Source of the DNA: a bacterium
Lineage (GTDB): Bacteria; Patescibacteriota; Saccharimonadia; Saccharimonadales; UBA4665
DNA length: 64,000 bases
Reading direction: 5' to 3'
Assembly: GCA_021848145.1 (NCBI GenBank)
Contig: JAJZMX010000001.1
Coordinates: 1 to 64,000 of the forward strand
How positions within the stretch are numbered: the first letter of the stretch is position 1; every line of letters starts with the position of its first letter. Positions 1-8,972 of this stretch are shown piece after piece. A program made the position numbers and the translations under genes. The notes below the pieces were generated by a model. That model ran no database searches. It had not been told where the DNA came from and saw only the letters and a list, made by a program, of their open reading frames with translations.

Positions 1-1862
1 ACAGACTTAAAAGTAAACTTAGAGAGATTTAATTCAGATAGGTTTTTATATTCCCTTTGAATCCTTGGTGTTAAAACTGGTATCTCAATATCTAAATCAT
101 CAATGTCTTTAGTTTTGTTTTCTTTATCTACTTCTACAACTAAGGGCATTTTGGGCTTGCTACCACCACCCATTTGCACCATCTCAAGCTCAACACCCTG
201 GTCTCTAATTTCTTCAACGAACTTAATAAACGCCTCAGTACCGATAACACTTACATATTCACTTTCAACTTCCTCTCTGCGGTACATTCTTCGTAAACCA
301 CGCCCAAGTGTTTGTTCTGGTAAAATCTTGGCTTTAGAACTAAAAGAACGAAGTCCAACTACAGTCGTTACATTACGAACATCCCAACCTTCTTTAAGCA
401 TCAAGACTGAAACGATAGCAACGTATTTATTGTCTGGGTTATCTATTTCATTAGATTCTTTTCTTAAGATATCTAGCTGGTCTTTACTTTTACCGCTACT
501 ACTTTCAGAAATATCGCCACTACGATTGGTGTGAATTGTCAGAACTCTGTCCTTGAATTCAGGATATGTTGATTCTAGATAACTGGCTACATCATCACAG
601 TTAGTTGTGTCATCAGTCATCACAAACAAGACTGCTTTTTTGCCATTCTTTATCTGCTCATCGTAGACTTTTTTCCATTCTTTATAGCCCAAGTCTATAT
701 AGTCGGCATACTTTTCGGTGAACTTAGAACTTTGACGTTCTTGCAGCTTTGAACGAGATGCTTCATCTGGTAATACTGGGTGCTTAACCACATTCTGGTA
801 AATGGCTTCAACGAGTGGATAATCACAGATGGTTTGCACAAATATGTTTCCATTTCTGTCTTTTGGAGTTGCAGTAACATCTACTTGTAGGGATAGTTCA
901 CCGCCTTTTTGTTTAAGTCTGTTGTGCAAGTCTTCAATTGACTTAAACCATGCTAATTTATCGTCATGTATGTGATGAGCTTCATCATTAAGCACGACTA
1001 ACTCGTCTACTTCTCTAACAATTTCACCCAAATCCACAACTGAATCGTTTGTTTTTCCAACAGGCTTGTTGCCTAAGAAATAGCTAGAGGTATCTTCGTC
1101 ATCAAAACTTGCAACATGGTTATTGCCTTCGTAGACCCTGTGAATGTTTGTTAGAAATATGTTGCCTAGAGGATTAACCACATTAACGTTGTCTTGTATA
1201 TGTAAATCGAGCTGAAAATCTTCTTGCCAATCGTGGTCTTGGTATCCATTATCTGGAATCATGGGGTCTTCATGGAAGACTTTAAGTCCTTCAAAATCTT
1301 TTTTAATTCTATCTAAAACTATGATGTTAGGAGCAATAACTAAGAAATTGCGAGCTAGACCAGAATCAGGCTCATATATTTTATGAAAGTAACTCCAAAC
1401 TAGTGTCAGGGCAAGTATCTTGGTCTTACCGCTACCAGTAGCCATCTTAACGACAAATCTTCGCCAGTTTTCGTAGAACATACCAGCCGAAACAGCTCCT
1501 GATGAATCAAAGCGGATTAAATCATATTTATCTTTTACACGAATAACATCATATAGATAAATGATGGTTTCAATGGCTTCACGCTGGGCAAAATAGAACT
1601 GAAACTCATCAACGCTTCCATCGCTTTTTGGTATTAAGTGTTCTGTTTGAAACCAAAACTTTAGCAATGCGATACTGGTTTCTGTTGCCCCTTTGTATCC
1701 CTCATCTCGCCATGCTTTAACTTGTTTTCTTAATTCATCTACTAAAGGAGGCAATAATTTATTGGCAGCTGTTTCTCTCAAAGCCTCATCTGCTGGTATC
1801 CATCTAATAGAAGGGTCAAGTATTGAGAATGGTGAAGATGGAAAGTCTTTATGAAGTGCCAT
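1..1862 (-). CDS. res: Type III restriction enzyme, Res (helicase/nuclease) subunit, 3' end outside window
   Basis: This is the motor and nuclease subunit of a type III restriction system, which translocates on or loops DNA and cuts near unmethylated Mod sites. I translated the minus strand from the ATG at 1862; the frame stays open to the left edge, giving about 620 residues without a stop. A Walker A motif MATGSGKT lies near residue 140 and a DEAD/DEAH-like motif DEAHHIHDD near residue 290. A later segment, LGRGLRRMYRR, fits helicase motif VI. The C-terminal endonuclease domain is not visible because the gene runs off the window. The start lies 2 nt after the stop of the small gene at 1865-2197, so mod, the small gene and res form one operon. 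The family call is firm; whether the nuclease domain is intact cannot be judged. Confidence 0.9.
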   Translation of the reverse strand, partial: MALHKDFPSSPFSILDPSIRWIPADEALRETAANKLLPPLVDELRKQVKAWRDEGYKGATETSIALLKFWFQTEHLIPKSDGSVDEFQFYFAQREAIETIIYLYDVIRVKDKYDLIRFDSSGAVSAGMFYENWRRFVVKMATGSGKTKILALTLVWSYFHKIYEPDSGLARNFLVIAPNIIVLDRIKKDFEGLKVFHEDPMIPDNGYQDHDWQEDFQLDLHIQDNVNVVNPLGNIFLTNIHRVYEGNNHVASFDDEDTSSYFLGNKPVGKTNDSVVDLGEIVREVDELVVLNDEAHHIHDDKLAWFKSIEDLHNRLKQKGGELSLQVDVTATPKDRNGNIFVQTICDYPLVEAIYQNVVKHPVLPDEASRSKLQERQSSKFTEKYADYIDLGYKEWKKVYDEQIKNGKKAVLFVMTDDTTNCDDVASYLESTYPEFKDRVLTIHTNRSGDISESSSGKSKDQLDILRKESNEIDNPDNKYVAIVSVLMLKEGWDVRNVTTVVGLRSFSSKAKILPEQTLGRGLRRMYRREEVESEYVSVIGTEAFIKFVEEIRDQGVELEMVQMGGGSKPKMPLVVEVDKENKTKDIDDLDIEIPVLTPRIQREYKNLSELNLSKFTFKS

Positions 1863-1864
1863 AA

Positions 1865-2197
1865 CTATTTAACCAACTGAATAATCAGCCCTACTAGCAT
1901 TAGTATGGTTAATCCTACGATTGCCCATGTTAGTTTTATTAATTTATCTGTCTGTTTGCCAGTTTGTTCGGTTAGGCTTATCAGTTCTTTTGTTTGTCTA
2001 CTAGCTTCTTTACTAAAATCTTTAAGTTTGTCAGTTAAGGAATCTATAGCGGAAGTATTTTTTGCATTTGACATAATCAGCTTTGAGTTAGAGCTAATAA
2101 TATAGGATTCTCCAAGTCTACGATTTGCTTTAGCTAATTGAGCAAGTTCGTCAACATCTTTTATAAGCTGTTCGTAAGTTATATCGTCTGGGTTCAT
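1865..2197 (-). CDS. Small coiled-coil protein with C-terminal membrane anchor, inside the type III R-M operon
   Basis: This is a 110-residue protein of unknown function. The first 85 residues are charged, helical and coiled-coil-like (for example [20 protein letters not shown]). The last 22 or so residues are a single hydrophobic segment ([19 protein letters not shown]), which suggests a tail-anchored or C-terminally anchored membrane protein facing the cytoplasm. Its ATG overlaps the TGA of mod by 4 nt and its stop is 2 nt before res, so it is almost certainly co-translated with the R-M subunits. Classical type III systems have only mod and res, so this third gene is unusual. It resembles the N-terminally coiled, C-terminally anchored small proteins common in CPR genomes. 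I cannot assign a function; a role in tethering or regulating the R-M complex is only inference. Confidence 0.75.
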   Translation of the reverse strand: MNPDDITYEQLIKDVDELAQLAKANRRLGESYIISSNSKLIMSNAKNTSAIDSLTDKLKDFSKEASRQTKELISLTEQTGKQTDKLIKLTWAIVGLTILMLVGLIIQLVK

Positions 2198-4308
2198 ATA
2201 GATACCTCAATAACCTTGGTCGTATCATTCCCAAAAATATCTATAACTTTAACAGCGACTTTATAGCTACCTTTGGCCATATATTCCCTGAAGACTGATT
2301 GTAGCTCTAGCTTACGTTCCTTCTTAGTTCTAAAACTTTGCCATTCGTTTTCAAATATGTAATCCCCAGTCCATCGTTCTTCGTAATCATCGGAGTCTTC
2401 TTTTTTTATTCGCACCATTTCCTTACGATTTTCATAATCAAAGTCAACACTCCAGTAATCTATCCAGTCAGTCCAGTGTTTTGTTAATTGTTCTTTCTCA
2501 ATAATGTCAGTGTCTTTGTCTTTAGAAATCTTCCATATTTGACCATTAACAACTTCTACTTTAGTTCCACCTGGTTTTAATTCGGCAGATATATTATCAA
2601 TGGTGTTTTGAGAGTAGAAAACAGAGAAGTCTGTAATCTCAATGCTTAAAGTTTTGCCTTTTATGTGTGGCTTAACTTCAATGAAGCTAACATCATGGAA
2701 AACTACTTGGTCTTTTTCAATAGCACGTTTATCAAACACTTCTCTCGGAATATATTTAAGGGCAACATCAACGCCTTTATTTTTAGCATCATCTTGAGCA
2801 GCAGGGCTTAAGCCCATTTCAAACTCAAAGGCTAGAATATCTACTTTAGTAACGCCTTTTTCTATGGCTTCTTCAACTACTTTGTCTACATAAAGCCTAG
2901 ATACTGGCAAGTTTATTGGTCCTATGGATACTAACCTAGAAGCTCTTTGGGCTTGGAATGTTCTAAACCCTTGAATCGGTTCCGCTTTATACGCTTTTGT
3001 TAGAAGAGTGACGAAGTCAGTTTCTTTTTTAGCCAATTGGCGTTCTTGTTCTTCTTCTCTGAGGTTCGCATTTACCCCAACATAGTGCTGTCTTTCATAT
3101 CTACCCAGGTTAAGGATTTCAAATGCTCTATAGTCTTTCCCATCTTTTTTTAATTGCCGCTGTACAGCAATCATGCGTTTTCTAGCTGTATGTATTGAAA
3201 ACTTTCCAAGGTCTGAGCCAACCCACTTACGTCCCAATTTTTCTGCGGTAGCTAGAGTAGTGCCAGAACCAGCAAAGAAATCTGCGATAATGTCTCCTTC
3301 ATTTGACGAAGCACTAATAATGCGTTCAATAAGCCTTTCTGGTTTCTGTGTTGGGTAGTCTACTCTTTCTTGCCCAGCTGGGTTTACAGGCGCTATATCT
3401 GACCAGACCGAATCAACAATATCTCCTTTGACTTGGTCTAGATAAATTATTCTTTTGCCACCACCTGTTGGGTTTACATCATCTCTAAAGAGCCTGCCAT
3501 CTACGTCTTTTTTCCACCTCTTTAGATATTCAGGACTATGGGGTTTATATTGCGTGTTCCAAATATAAGATTCTTTATTTTTTACATAAGAGATTATAGA
3601 GTCATGTTTTTGAGGAAACTTTTTTGTTGTTGAGCGTTTAAATGCAAAATATGACCAAACCACTTCATTTAAGAAGTTTTCAGTCCCAAATATTTCATCT
3701 AGTATAAGCCTAATATAGCCATTTACTCGCCAGTCACAATGAACATAGATGCTACCATCTTCCGCTAATAAGTCTTTCATAATACGAAGGCGTTCATAAA
3801 TCATAGCAATAAAGCTGTCCGCACCTTTACCCCAAGTATCCCTGTAAGCTAATTCCTCTAACACTGAGGGCTGCTTAGTTAGTTGCTCATCGCCAATATG
3901 GATATCCATACTAAAATCTGCACCAACATCAAATGGCGGGTCTATATAAATTAGCTTGATTCCACCTTGGTCTTCAATTTCTTGTCGTAGTGGACCATTC
4001 TTAAGGCTTGAGAGTATTAACTTGTTATCTCCCCAGATTAACTTGTTCGTCCAACCACTTATTTGTCTTCCCGAAAAATCAAATAAACCTTGTTGTAACG
4101 ATGCTTGTTCTTCGCTTCTAGGCTCATCAATAACCTCTATAGTTTGAAAAGGTAGAACTGTATTAGTTATTTCGTTTGTTTTTCCATTCCAGACAAGTTC
4201 AACTTCACGTTTATCATCAAAGAGCATAAATCGGTATTTATCTGGAAGCGGCTTACCTTCTTCTAGGTATTTGTTGATATCTCTGATTTCATTGTCTGTT
4301 AACTTCAT
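2194..4308 (-). CDS. mod: Type III restriction-modification DNA methyltransferase (Mod), N6-adenine, beta class
   Basis: This 704-residue methyltransferase and specificity subunit methylates adenine in the recognition site and directs Res. The catalytic motif DPPF lies near residue 125 and the SAM-binding motif DFFAGSGTT near residue 346. Catalytic motif before SAM motif is the beta-class order typical of type III Mod proteins. The central region between them would contain the target recognition domain. The C-terminal third ([20 protein letters not shown] and beyond) matches the extended tail of Mod proteins that pair with this Res subfamily. The ATG at 4308 follows a promoter at 4335-4363. 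The recognition sequence cannot be read from the sequence. Confidence 0.92.
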   Translation of the reverse strand: MKLTDNEIRDINKYLEEGKPLPDKYRFMLFDDKREVELVWNGKTNEITNTVLPFQTIEVIDEPRSEEQASLQQGLFDFSGRQISGWTNKLIWGDNKLILSSLKNGPLRQEIEDQGGIKLIYIDPPFDVGADFSMDIHIGDEQLTKQPSVLEELAYRDTWGKGADSFIAMIYERLRIMKDLLAEDGSIYVHCDWRVNGYIRLILDEIFGTENFLNEVVWSYFAFKRSTTKKFPQKHDSIISYVKNKESYIWNTQYKPHSPEYLKRWKKDVDGRLFRDDVNPTGGGKRIIYLDQVKGDIVDSVWSDIAPVNPAGQERVDYPTQKPERLIERIISASSNEGDIIADFFAGSGTTLATAEKLGRKWVGSDLGKFSIHTARKRMIAVQRQLKKDGKDYRAFEILNLGRYERQHYVGVNANLREEEQERQLAKKETDFVTLLTKAYKAEPIQGFRTFQAQRASRLVSIGPINLPVSRLYVDKVVEEAIEKGVTKVDILAFEFEMGLSPAAQDDAKNKGVDVALKYIPREVFDKRAIEKDQVVFHDVSFIEVKPHIKGKTLSIEITDFSVFYSQNTIDNISAELKPGGTKVEVVNGQIWKISKDKDTDIIEKEQLTKHWTDWIDYWSVDFDYENRKEMVRIKKEDSDDYEERWTGDYIFENEWQSFRTKKERKLELQSVFREYMAKGSYKVAVKVIDIFGNDTTKVIEVSI

Positions 4309-4799
4309 TATTTAAGTCTCTAAATTTTAACAACATTATATCTGGTTAAAAGATAAAGAACAAAATAATTGACCATGAAATGCGAATTTAGACAAACGTA
4401 CGATAAGCTTACGTCTGTTTTACATACAAACCACTATATTTATATATAACTTCAAAACAAATGGATTGTAGAGGCAAATAATGGCCTCTGTTAAAGTAGA
4501 CAACTTCTAGACAACCTTTATATCTTTTTCTGGCATTAATGTTGTAAAAACTGTATTTTTTAACTGCCTTTAGTCTTACCCCTGTAAAAGTGGGGTACTT
4601 CCATGGAACTTAAGCAACTATTTTCCAGTATTACTCCCAGTTAGTCCTATAAGAAGTAATGATAGGGAAACTTTAGGGAATCTATGCAACTGTTTTGCTA
4701 TAAACAGACTGATTTTATGCAAAGACTAATTTGGGAGCCTAAACAAACTACTAAGTAATATAAGTTGAGAATTAGCAAGGTGGAATAAATAATATATGT
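4309..4799. other. Intergenic region of about 490 bp with weak hairpins only
   Basis: I see no coding frame here. Apart from the mod promoter there are two small inverted repeats: AGAGGC/GCCTCT at 4470-4475 and 4484-4489, and TACCCC/GGGGTA at 4577-4582 and 4592-4597. Neither is followed by a T-run, so neither is a convincing terminator. The stretch is AT-rich and looks like non-coding accessory DNA. Confidence 0.4.
4335..4363 (-). promoter_or_regulatory. Promoter of the type III R-M operon
   Basis: Read on the minus strand, TTGTTC (4363-4358) and a perfect TATAAT (4340-4335) are separated by 17 nt. The expected start of transcription is near 4328, about 20 nt before the mod ATG. There is no good Shine-Dalgarno sequence in the short leader. 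Confidence 0.6.
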
Positions 4800-5003
4800 A
4801 TGCCAGATATAGAAGAAGCTGTAAGGAATAGAACAGAAATAGCAGACATTAAAAGACGTTATTCCCTAGGCATAATATCCAGAGAGCAAGCTAAGTTAGA
4901 AGCGGAACCTATAATAAAGAGAATCAATAATACTGGTCAGCAAATAGCCAAGAAGCATAAAGTTAAATATTATCCTGTGGATTTTATAAATCTAATGAGA
5001 TAG
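4800..5003 (+). CDS. Small conserved-looking hypothetical protein, 67 aa
   Basis: This is a short charged, mainly helical protein with no signal peptide or membrane segment. The pattern in IISREQAKLEAEPIIKRINN followed by AKKHKVKYYP resembles small proteins I know from CPR genomes and mobile elements, but I cannot name a domain. The ATG is preceded by GGTGG about 16 nt upstream, too far for a normal ribosome site, so the start may be leaderless or slightly different. The gene is convergent with the XRE regulator, with the stop codons adjacent. Its function is unknown. Confidence 0.55.
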   Translation: MPDIEEAVRNRTEIADIKRRYSLGIISREQAKLEAEPIIKRINNTGQQIAKKHKVKYYPVDFINLMR

Positions 5004-5240
5004 TTAAAGACTAAACTCTAGTTTTAATAGTTCGCTTATATCTACATCAAGAGCATTAGCTATCTTATCTAGGGTACTTAATCTAACCCAGCGTTTGCCA
5101 GTTTCTATATAGGCTATAGCTACTACGCTCATATTTACTTTTTCAGCTAATTGCTGCTGTGTGAGTTCTTTTTCTTTCCTAAGCTTGGCAATACGTTTAC
5201 CAAAACGTTTTAGAAGTACAGATTCAGCAGCAGATTCCAT
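5004..5240 (-). CDS. XRE-family helix-turn-helix transcriptional regulator, 78 aa
   Basis: This is a compact one-domain Cro/CI-type DNA-binding protein. The HTH spans roughly residues 15-70, with the pattern LRKEKELTQQQLAEKVNMSV as helices 2-3 and IETGKRWVRLSTLDKIANAL completing the fold. There is no extra effector domain. Small XRE proteins of this size act as R-M controller (C) proteins, as antitoxins or as autorepressors of small accessory operons. Its neighbour 0.7 kb away is a type III R-M operon, but it is not adjacent to mod and no C-box was evident at the mod promoter, so a link is only possible. An inverted repeat upstream (5275-5291) is a candidate operator. Confidence 0.88.
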   Translation of the reverse strand: MESAAESVLLKRFGKRIAKLRKEKELTQQQLAEKVNMSVVAIAYIETGKRWVRLSTLDKIANALDVDISELLKLEFSL

Positions 5241-5274
5241 ACTCTAAGCCTAAAAGGAGATAAACTGTCAGTAC

Positions 5275-5291
5275 ATAAACCAATAGTTTAT
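5275..5291. promoter_or_regulatory. Candidate operator upstream of the XRE gene
   Basis: ATAAAC and GTTTAT form a perfect 6-bp inverted repeat separated by CAATA. A further ATAAAC lies just upstream in direct orientation. It sits between the divergently read XRE gene and the surface protein gene, where an autorepressor would bind. Binding is inferred. Confidence 0.35.
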
Positions 5292-5434
5292 TTTTACAAT
5301 GTTTTAATTTATTATTTAGCTATAAGAATAAACCAGGAGTCTATAGGAGTTGAGCATTGCCTGCCACTCAAAAACTTTGATTTTCCTGAGAATATTAATA
5401 TATTATTAGCAATAAATTACAGGGAGAAGAATAA

Positions 5435-6583
5435 ATGAGCTATTCGACAGCCAGAAAACCTTGGTATAAGAAATGGTGGGGTGCTATTTTGGCTATACTG
5501 ATATGGCCATTCTTTTTAATATGGCTAATTTGGGTCAAGTCCAATAAAAGCAAAGCTATAAAACTAGCCTCAACTACAGGAGTAGTTGTTTTAGCAATAA
5601 TTGTCTTTGCTGCGGTTCTAAGAACATTGCCTTCTACCGCAAATAATAATGAACAGCCAGTATCCTTAAATAGCCTAACCGCCAAAGCAGCTTCCATACT
5701 CGCTGCGGCTACGAATCGTACTGAACAGCAAATGACTACTGGGCAAACAGATGCTGCTCAAGGCAATCCTCTTAATTCAGGAAGTGCTTTTGAGAAGTGG
5801 CGACCCAGTGTTCAGAAAGACAATGATAGCAATACAACCAATGCCTATAACCAAGCTGTTGCAGTATACACCAGCGCCAAAGAGCCTGTGCCTTCAGAAC
5901 TGGCAAGCTGGAAAAAAGATAACTTTGCTGCCTACGCCGATATTGGCGTATGGCAATTAGCTGAAGTCACCAATCTAATTAGCCCAAGCGCTAGCGACCA
6001 ATCGGTAACCACTTCTGATTACAACGCATTTAAGAGTGACCTAGCTAAGGCAGTAGCTGATATCAAAAAACTTTCACCTAGTACTACAGTAGCCCAATTA
6101 ACACAGACAAATGCTGCGCCAACACAAACACCTACAGCTTCAATAGCTAGCCTTGATGCTCAAGCTGTACCGATACTAAATCCAGTTCTAACTAATTACG
6201 AGCAGCTTATGGCTCAAGGACAGTCTTATGCCAAACTAGCAAATGCCAGTAGTGCTAGTAGTTCATTTCATAATTGGTACAACCAAGTTACTATTTCCCA
6301 AAATGTATCAGACAGCAAAGAAGTGATTACTGCCTTCAATAAAGCTGATAACTTGTATTACGATGCTCATCAGACAGCACCAGCAGCACTAAATAATTGG
6401 GGCAATAGCGATGCAGGAAATGTATTTAATGATATAGATAATTGGGCAAATGACGAATGGAGTGTTTTAGTAGACCAAGCCACTAATAGTCCTACTACTG
6501 CAGACCAACAGAAAGTAAATACAGATTTGCAAAGCTACCAAAGTGACTTAGCAAAAGCTAAGGCGGATATTAGCCAATTATAA
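5435..6583 (+). CDS. Membrane-anchored extracellular protein with two internal repeat domains
   Basis: This 382-residue protein is of unknown function. The N-terminus has two hydrophobic segments, around residues 14-33 (WGAILAILIWPFFLIWLIWV) and 43-62. It is followed by a Ser/Thr/Asn/Gln-rich, lysine-poor region typical of exported CPR surface proteins. The exported part consists of two related units of about 135-150 residues, near 78-215 and 228-382. Each begins with a helix, has an F-x-x-W motif (FEKWRPSV and FHNWYNQV), a middle NxxDNW/ADIGVW-like segment, and ends with an almost identical tail (DLAKAVADIKKL and DLAKAKADISQL). GGGAGAAG lies before the ATG. The repeat unit is not one I recognise. 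Confidence 0.8.
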   Translation: MSYSTARKPWYKKWWGAILAILIWPFFLIWLIWVKSNKSKAIKLASTTGVVVLAIIVFAAVLRTLPSTANNNEQPVSLNSLTAKAASILAAATNRTEQQMTTGQTDAAQGNPLNSGSAFEKWRPSVQKDNDSNTTNAYNQAVAVYTSAKEPVPSELASWKKDNFAAYADIGVWQLAEVTNLISPSASDQSVTTSDYNAFKSDLAKAVADIKKLSPSTTVAQLTQTNAAPTQTPTASIASLDAQAVPILNPVLTNYEQLMAQGQSYAKLANASSASSSFHNWYNQVTISQNVSDSKEVITAFNKADNLYYDAHQTAPAALNNWGNSDAGNVFNDIDNWANDEWSVLVDQATNSPTTADQQKVNTDLQSYQSDLAKAKADISQL

Positions 6584-6610
6584 AAAGTTAATAATTAAGG
6601 AGTATAAGAA

Positions 6611-6829
6611 ATGTTTGGTAATAAAGAAACCGCTCCCCAGGCCGATAACTACGCTCATTTAACCAGCGGTACGCAGTATGCAATTGCTTTTAGGCATATA
6701 GGAAGTTACGCAAGTGACATGGCTAAGGATATAAATAACTGGTTAAAGAAATACCCTAATCACAAAGTTATTCAGATGGTATTTGGTAAGGACATGGGCG
6801 GTGCGGTTGTAGTTTTCGAGGTTAAGTAA
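6611..6829 (+). CDS. Small hypothetical protein, 72 aa
   Basis: This small soluble protein has no recognised domain. It has an AAGGAG ribosome site 9 nt before the ATG and lies 27 nt after the duplicated surface protein gene, so the two are probably co-transcribed. The C-terminal part (VIQMVFGKDMGGAVVVFEV) reads like two beta strands and a turn after a central helix (DMAKDINNWLKKY), suggesting a small alpha/beta fold. The function is unknown. Confidence 0.65.
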   Translation: MFGNKETAPQADNYAHLTSGTQYAIAFRHIGSYASDMAKDINNWLKKYPNHKVIQMVFGKDMGGAVVVFEVK

Positions 6830-7020
6830 TCCAGACACCCTACTAAGTTCTTATTCTTGCAAGCTGTTTCATTATTAGCGAACTACTGATATTACAGCCA
6901 CAACCAGTGGTATTTCCAAAGCCTAGAGCCAGTAGATATCAGCAGATAATATTTAAAAAAGTTAATCATAACCAAAAAGCAAAAACGTAATCAGTTAAGC
7001 TTAGATTGACACTAAGCTGT

Positions 7021-7251
7021 TTATTGCCTTTGTAGGTAGTCCTTATCTGGATAGCCCTCTTTCATTAATTCATATACTTCATTCCATTTAGTGTCAGCCG
7101 CCTTAAGAATTTTAATATCCTCGTCACTAACAAACTGAGCTGTGCCATCAATAGGCGTAAATTTTGCCCTAACTATGTCAGCCTTTTTATTTAGCTCTGT
7201 AAATTCGTCTAGAGCGCCCCAAAGCTTTTTTCTTAATTCTGGATTTATCAT
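7021..7251 (-). CDS. Small helical hypothetical protein, 76 aa
   Basis: This is a soluble, charged protein predicted mainly helical, with no membrane segment and no recognised motif. It contains a possible helical hairpin (ELRKKLWGALDEFTELNKKA and later DIKILKAADTKWNEVYELMK). A TATAAT box on the minus strand at 7264-7259 puts the transcription start at or 1 nt before the ATG, which supports this start and a leaderless message. It stands alone between two plus-strand genes. Confidence 0.6.
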   Translation of the reverse strand: MINPELRKKLWGALDEFTELNKKADIVRAKFTPIDGTAQFVSDEDIKILKAADTKWNEVYELMKEGYPDKDYLQRQ

Positions 7252-7258
7252 TCAATTA

Positions 7259-7264
7259 ATTATA
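7259..7264 (-). promoter_or_regulatory. -10 box for a leaderless small gene
   Basis: TATAAT on the minus strand, 7 nt before the ATG at 7251. No clear -35 is seen. Confidence 0.5.
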
Positions 7265-7465
7265 ATACCTTCTGTTTAACATACCTAAATGCACGTTTGG
7301 CAAAATTAGAAAGCGTCTAATGGTTAATATATGCTCAAATTTTAAGAACCAATAACTTTCTATGTTTATTAAGTTTTCTTGTGTTTTGAATATCATGATT
7401 AAATTTATTACAAACCTAATTCCTGTAAATTTTACTAATTTGATGCGTTAATCGCTGAATCCTTT

Positions 7466-7471
7466 TATAAT
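7466..7471 (+). promoter_or_regulatory. -10 box for the leaderless 273-aa gene
   Basis: TATAAT ends 7 nt before the ATG at 7478, so the start of transcription and the start codon coincide. No convincing -35 is present. Confidence 0.55.
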
Positions 7472-7477
7472 TTATCT

Positions 7478-8299
7478 ATGACTGAGAAAAGGGCTGCCCT
7501 TAAAATAGAAAAGATTGATAAAAGCAAAATAACTAAAAACGAGCTTGCCAAGAGAAAAAAGAAACAGCTCAAATTTATTTCTGGCTCGGATACAGACAAA
7601 TATACCTTGCATGTGTATCAAGTGTTTAAAGACTTAGATTTTCAAAAAGACGTCAAAGCCTTAAGAAAATCTCTGGAGCAGCTATATTACAAAGATATTT
7701 CGTTAATAACATCTTATAATGACGACCATTTACTTATGGACGACAAGCGACTGATAAAAAATTTAGCTGATAAATACTGCATTGATTTGATGGACCTCGG
7801 AATATACGCGGATGGTCTTTTTGATAATGGAATGCTTTTTGGTAATCACGAAAGTATGTATGGTGGATTAAGTTATGAATATGTAGATAGCACACACTAT
7901 TTTTGCTATAAGATAGGTCCTAAAACTACGTTAGAACAAATCGTGAAAGATTGGCCCCTCATAAGAGAGATGCGACAACTTGTTTATGAATTATATGTAG
8001 GCAAGCCTATAAAAATTAAGACTAAAAGCAAATCCCCACAAAATCCAGAGCTGATTTATGCAATTTTTAAAGCACGTTCCAAAAATATAAAGTTTAGCGA
8101 AATATTTAAAACTTATCAGAATGGAAAATTATACGAAGGACAGCAAAATTCCAATCAGTTTAATAGTGAAGATAGCCTAGAAAGATACTACAGGAAGTAT
8201 AAGCCACACAAACTACCAAATAATTTGATAGATGAACGTCTAGATATTGATAAGAGAGTCTACGAGTCTTACTCTCGTAACTTAAAAGCGGACACTTAA
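7478..8299 (+). CDS. Hypothetical protein, 273 aa, lysine-rich N-terminus
   Basis: I do not recognise this protein. The first 35 residues are strongly basic (KSKITKNELAKRKKKQLKF), suggesting nucleic-acid contact. The rest is a mixed alpha/beta soluble protein with many Tyr and Asp residues and no membrane segment. A C-terminal stretch (ELIYAIFKARSKNIKFSEIF, then ERYYRKYKPHKLP) has the look of a helix-turn-helix-like or resolvase-tail-like unit, but no family can be named. The start is supported by TATAAT exactly 7 nt upstream (leaderless). A rho-independent terminator follows at 8371-8409. It lies in the accessory region near a decayed recombinase gene, so it may belong to a mobile element. 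Confidence 0.7.
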   Translation: MTEKRAALKIEKIDKSKITKNELAKRKKKQLKFISGSDTDKYTLHVYQVFKDLDFQKDVKALRKSLEQLYYKDISLITSYNDDHLLMDDKRLIKNLADKYCIDLMDLGIYADGLFDNGMLFGNHESMYGGLSYEYVDSTHYFCYKIGPKTTLEQIVKDWPLIREMRQLVYELYVGKPIKIKTKSKSPQNPELIYAIFKARSKNIKFSEIFKTYQNGKLYEGQQNSNQFNSEDSLERYYRKYKPHKLPNNLIDERLDIDKRVYESYSRNLKADT

Positions 8300-8370
8300 A
8301 CGCACTGTTCTAATAGGGTCTGCTATTCCTTTCCAAAAGAAATAACCTGTAAATTGGAAAGGTTTAAATA

Positions 8371-8409
8371 AGCCACCTGATTAAAAACCTTTTCATCGGG
8401 TGGCTTTTC
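8371..8409 (+). terminator. Rho-independent terminator
   Basis: AGCCACC (8371-8377) pairs with GGTGGCT (8399-8405), extended by G-C, A-T and T-A pairs and one T-G wobble towards a 13-nt loop. TTTT follows the stem directly. It ends the 273-aa gene at 7478-8299. Confidence 0.8.
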
Positions 8410-8470
8410 AATTAAGACGCTAAGGCTCATGGTCTTGGCAACAATTAATGTTCAAATTAAGGAGAAAGAC

Positions 8471-8887
8471 ATGAACTCAATAAATAAAGATGCGATAGCT
8501 TTTCTTAAGGCTGTTGATAGATGGGATTTCGACCAGTATCTGTCGTTCGATAGGCAATATAAGAAAATAGAAAAATACGCTAATAAAAATAATATGAAGA
8601 TTTGTATGGTCTTTGACAATTTTGGACCATCTGGTTTTGTAGCAAAGGAACTAGATGAAATGTTGTCTTATTGCTCTACAAACCCAAATATAAAGTACCT
8701 ATTAGTAGACAGTTACGAACGAATCACTAGGAGACCAGAAGATTTCTGTGATTGGCAAAATAAGTTCAATGCAATAGGTGTCACTATTAAATCAACTAGC
8801 CAAAACTACACGATTGTTCGTCCTTTGGAGTGGGGAGAATCTAGTAAGTTCCAGTCGGGGCTGAGAGGAGAGTGTTTGGTGGTTTAG
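8471..8887 (+). CDS. Serine-recombinase-like catalytic domain lacking the catalytic serine
   Basis: The 138-residue product aligns by eye with the N-terminal resolvase domain of large serine recombinases. AIAFLKAVDR sits where AIGYVRVS-type motifs lie. RQYKKIEKYANKNNMKI matches the Q-x-x-x-I-x-x-Y helix, and the FDNFGPSGFVAKELDEML segment matches the SG...RPELQRML region. LLVDSYERITRRPEDF matches the D-R-x-S-R active-site segment, followed by GVTIKSTSQ. The catalytic Ser (RVS) reads KAV here, so strand cleavage is not expected. There is no DNA-binding C-terminal part. I chose the ATG at 8471 because AAGGAG lies 6 nt upstream; an earlier in-frame ATG at 8429 has none. It could be a decayed integrase or a repurposed regulatory domain. 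Confidence 0.7.
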   Translation: MNSINKDAIAFLKAVDRWDFDQYLSFDRQYKKIEKYANKNNMKICMVFDNFGPSGFVAKELDEMLSYCSTNPNIKYLLVDSYERITRRPEDFCDWQNKFNAIGVTIKSTSQNYTIVRPLEWGESSKFQSGLRGECLVV

Positions 8888-8972
8888 GATTATCCTTCCC
8901 AGTCATACGAAATTGCTAATTAAAATAGCAACCAGAAAAAGGCTGGGGAGGCTCTACCTAAGAGGATTCATT

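Noticed and set aside
103-534. A 143-codon plus-strand frame
   Set aside because: It is Ser/Leu-rich shadow coding opposite the Res gene, whose helicase motifs are clear in the other strand.
4470-4489. Terminator hairpin AGAGGC/GCCTCT
   Set aside because: The stem is short and no T-run follows.
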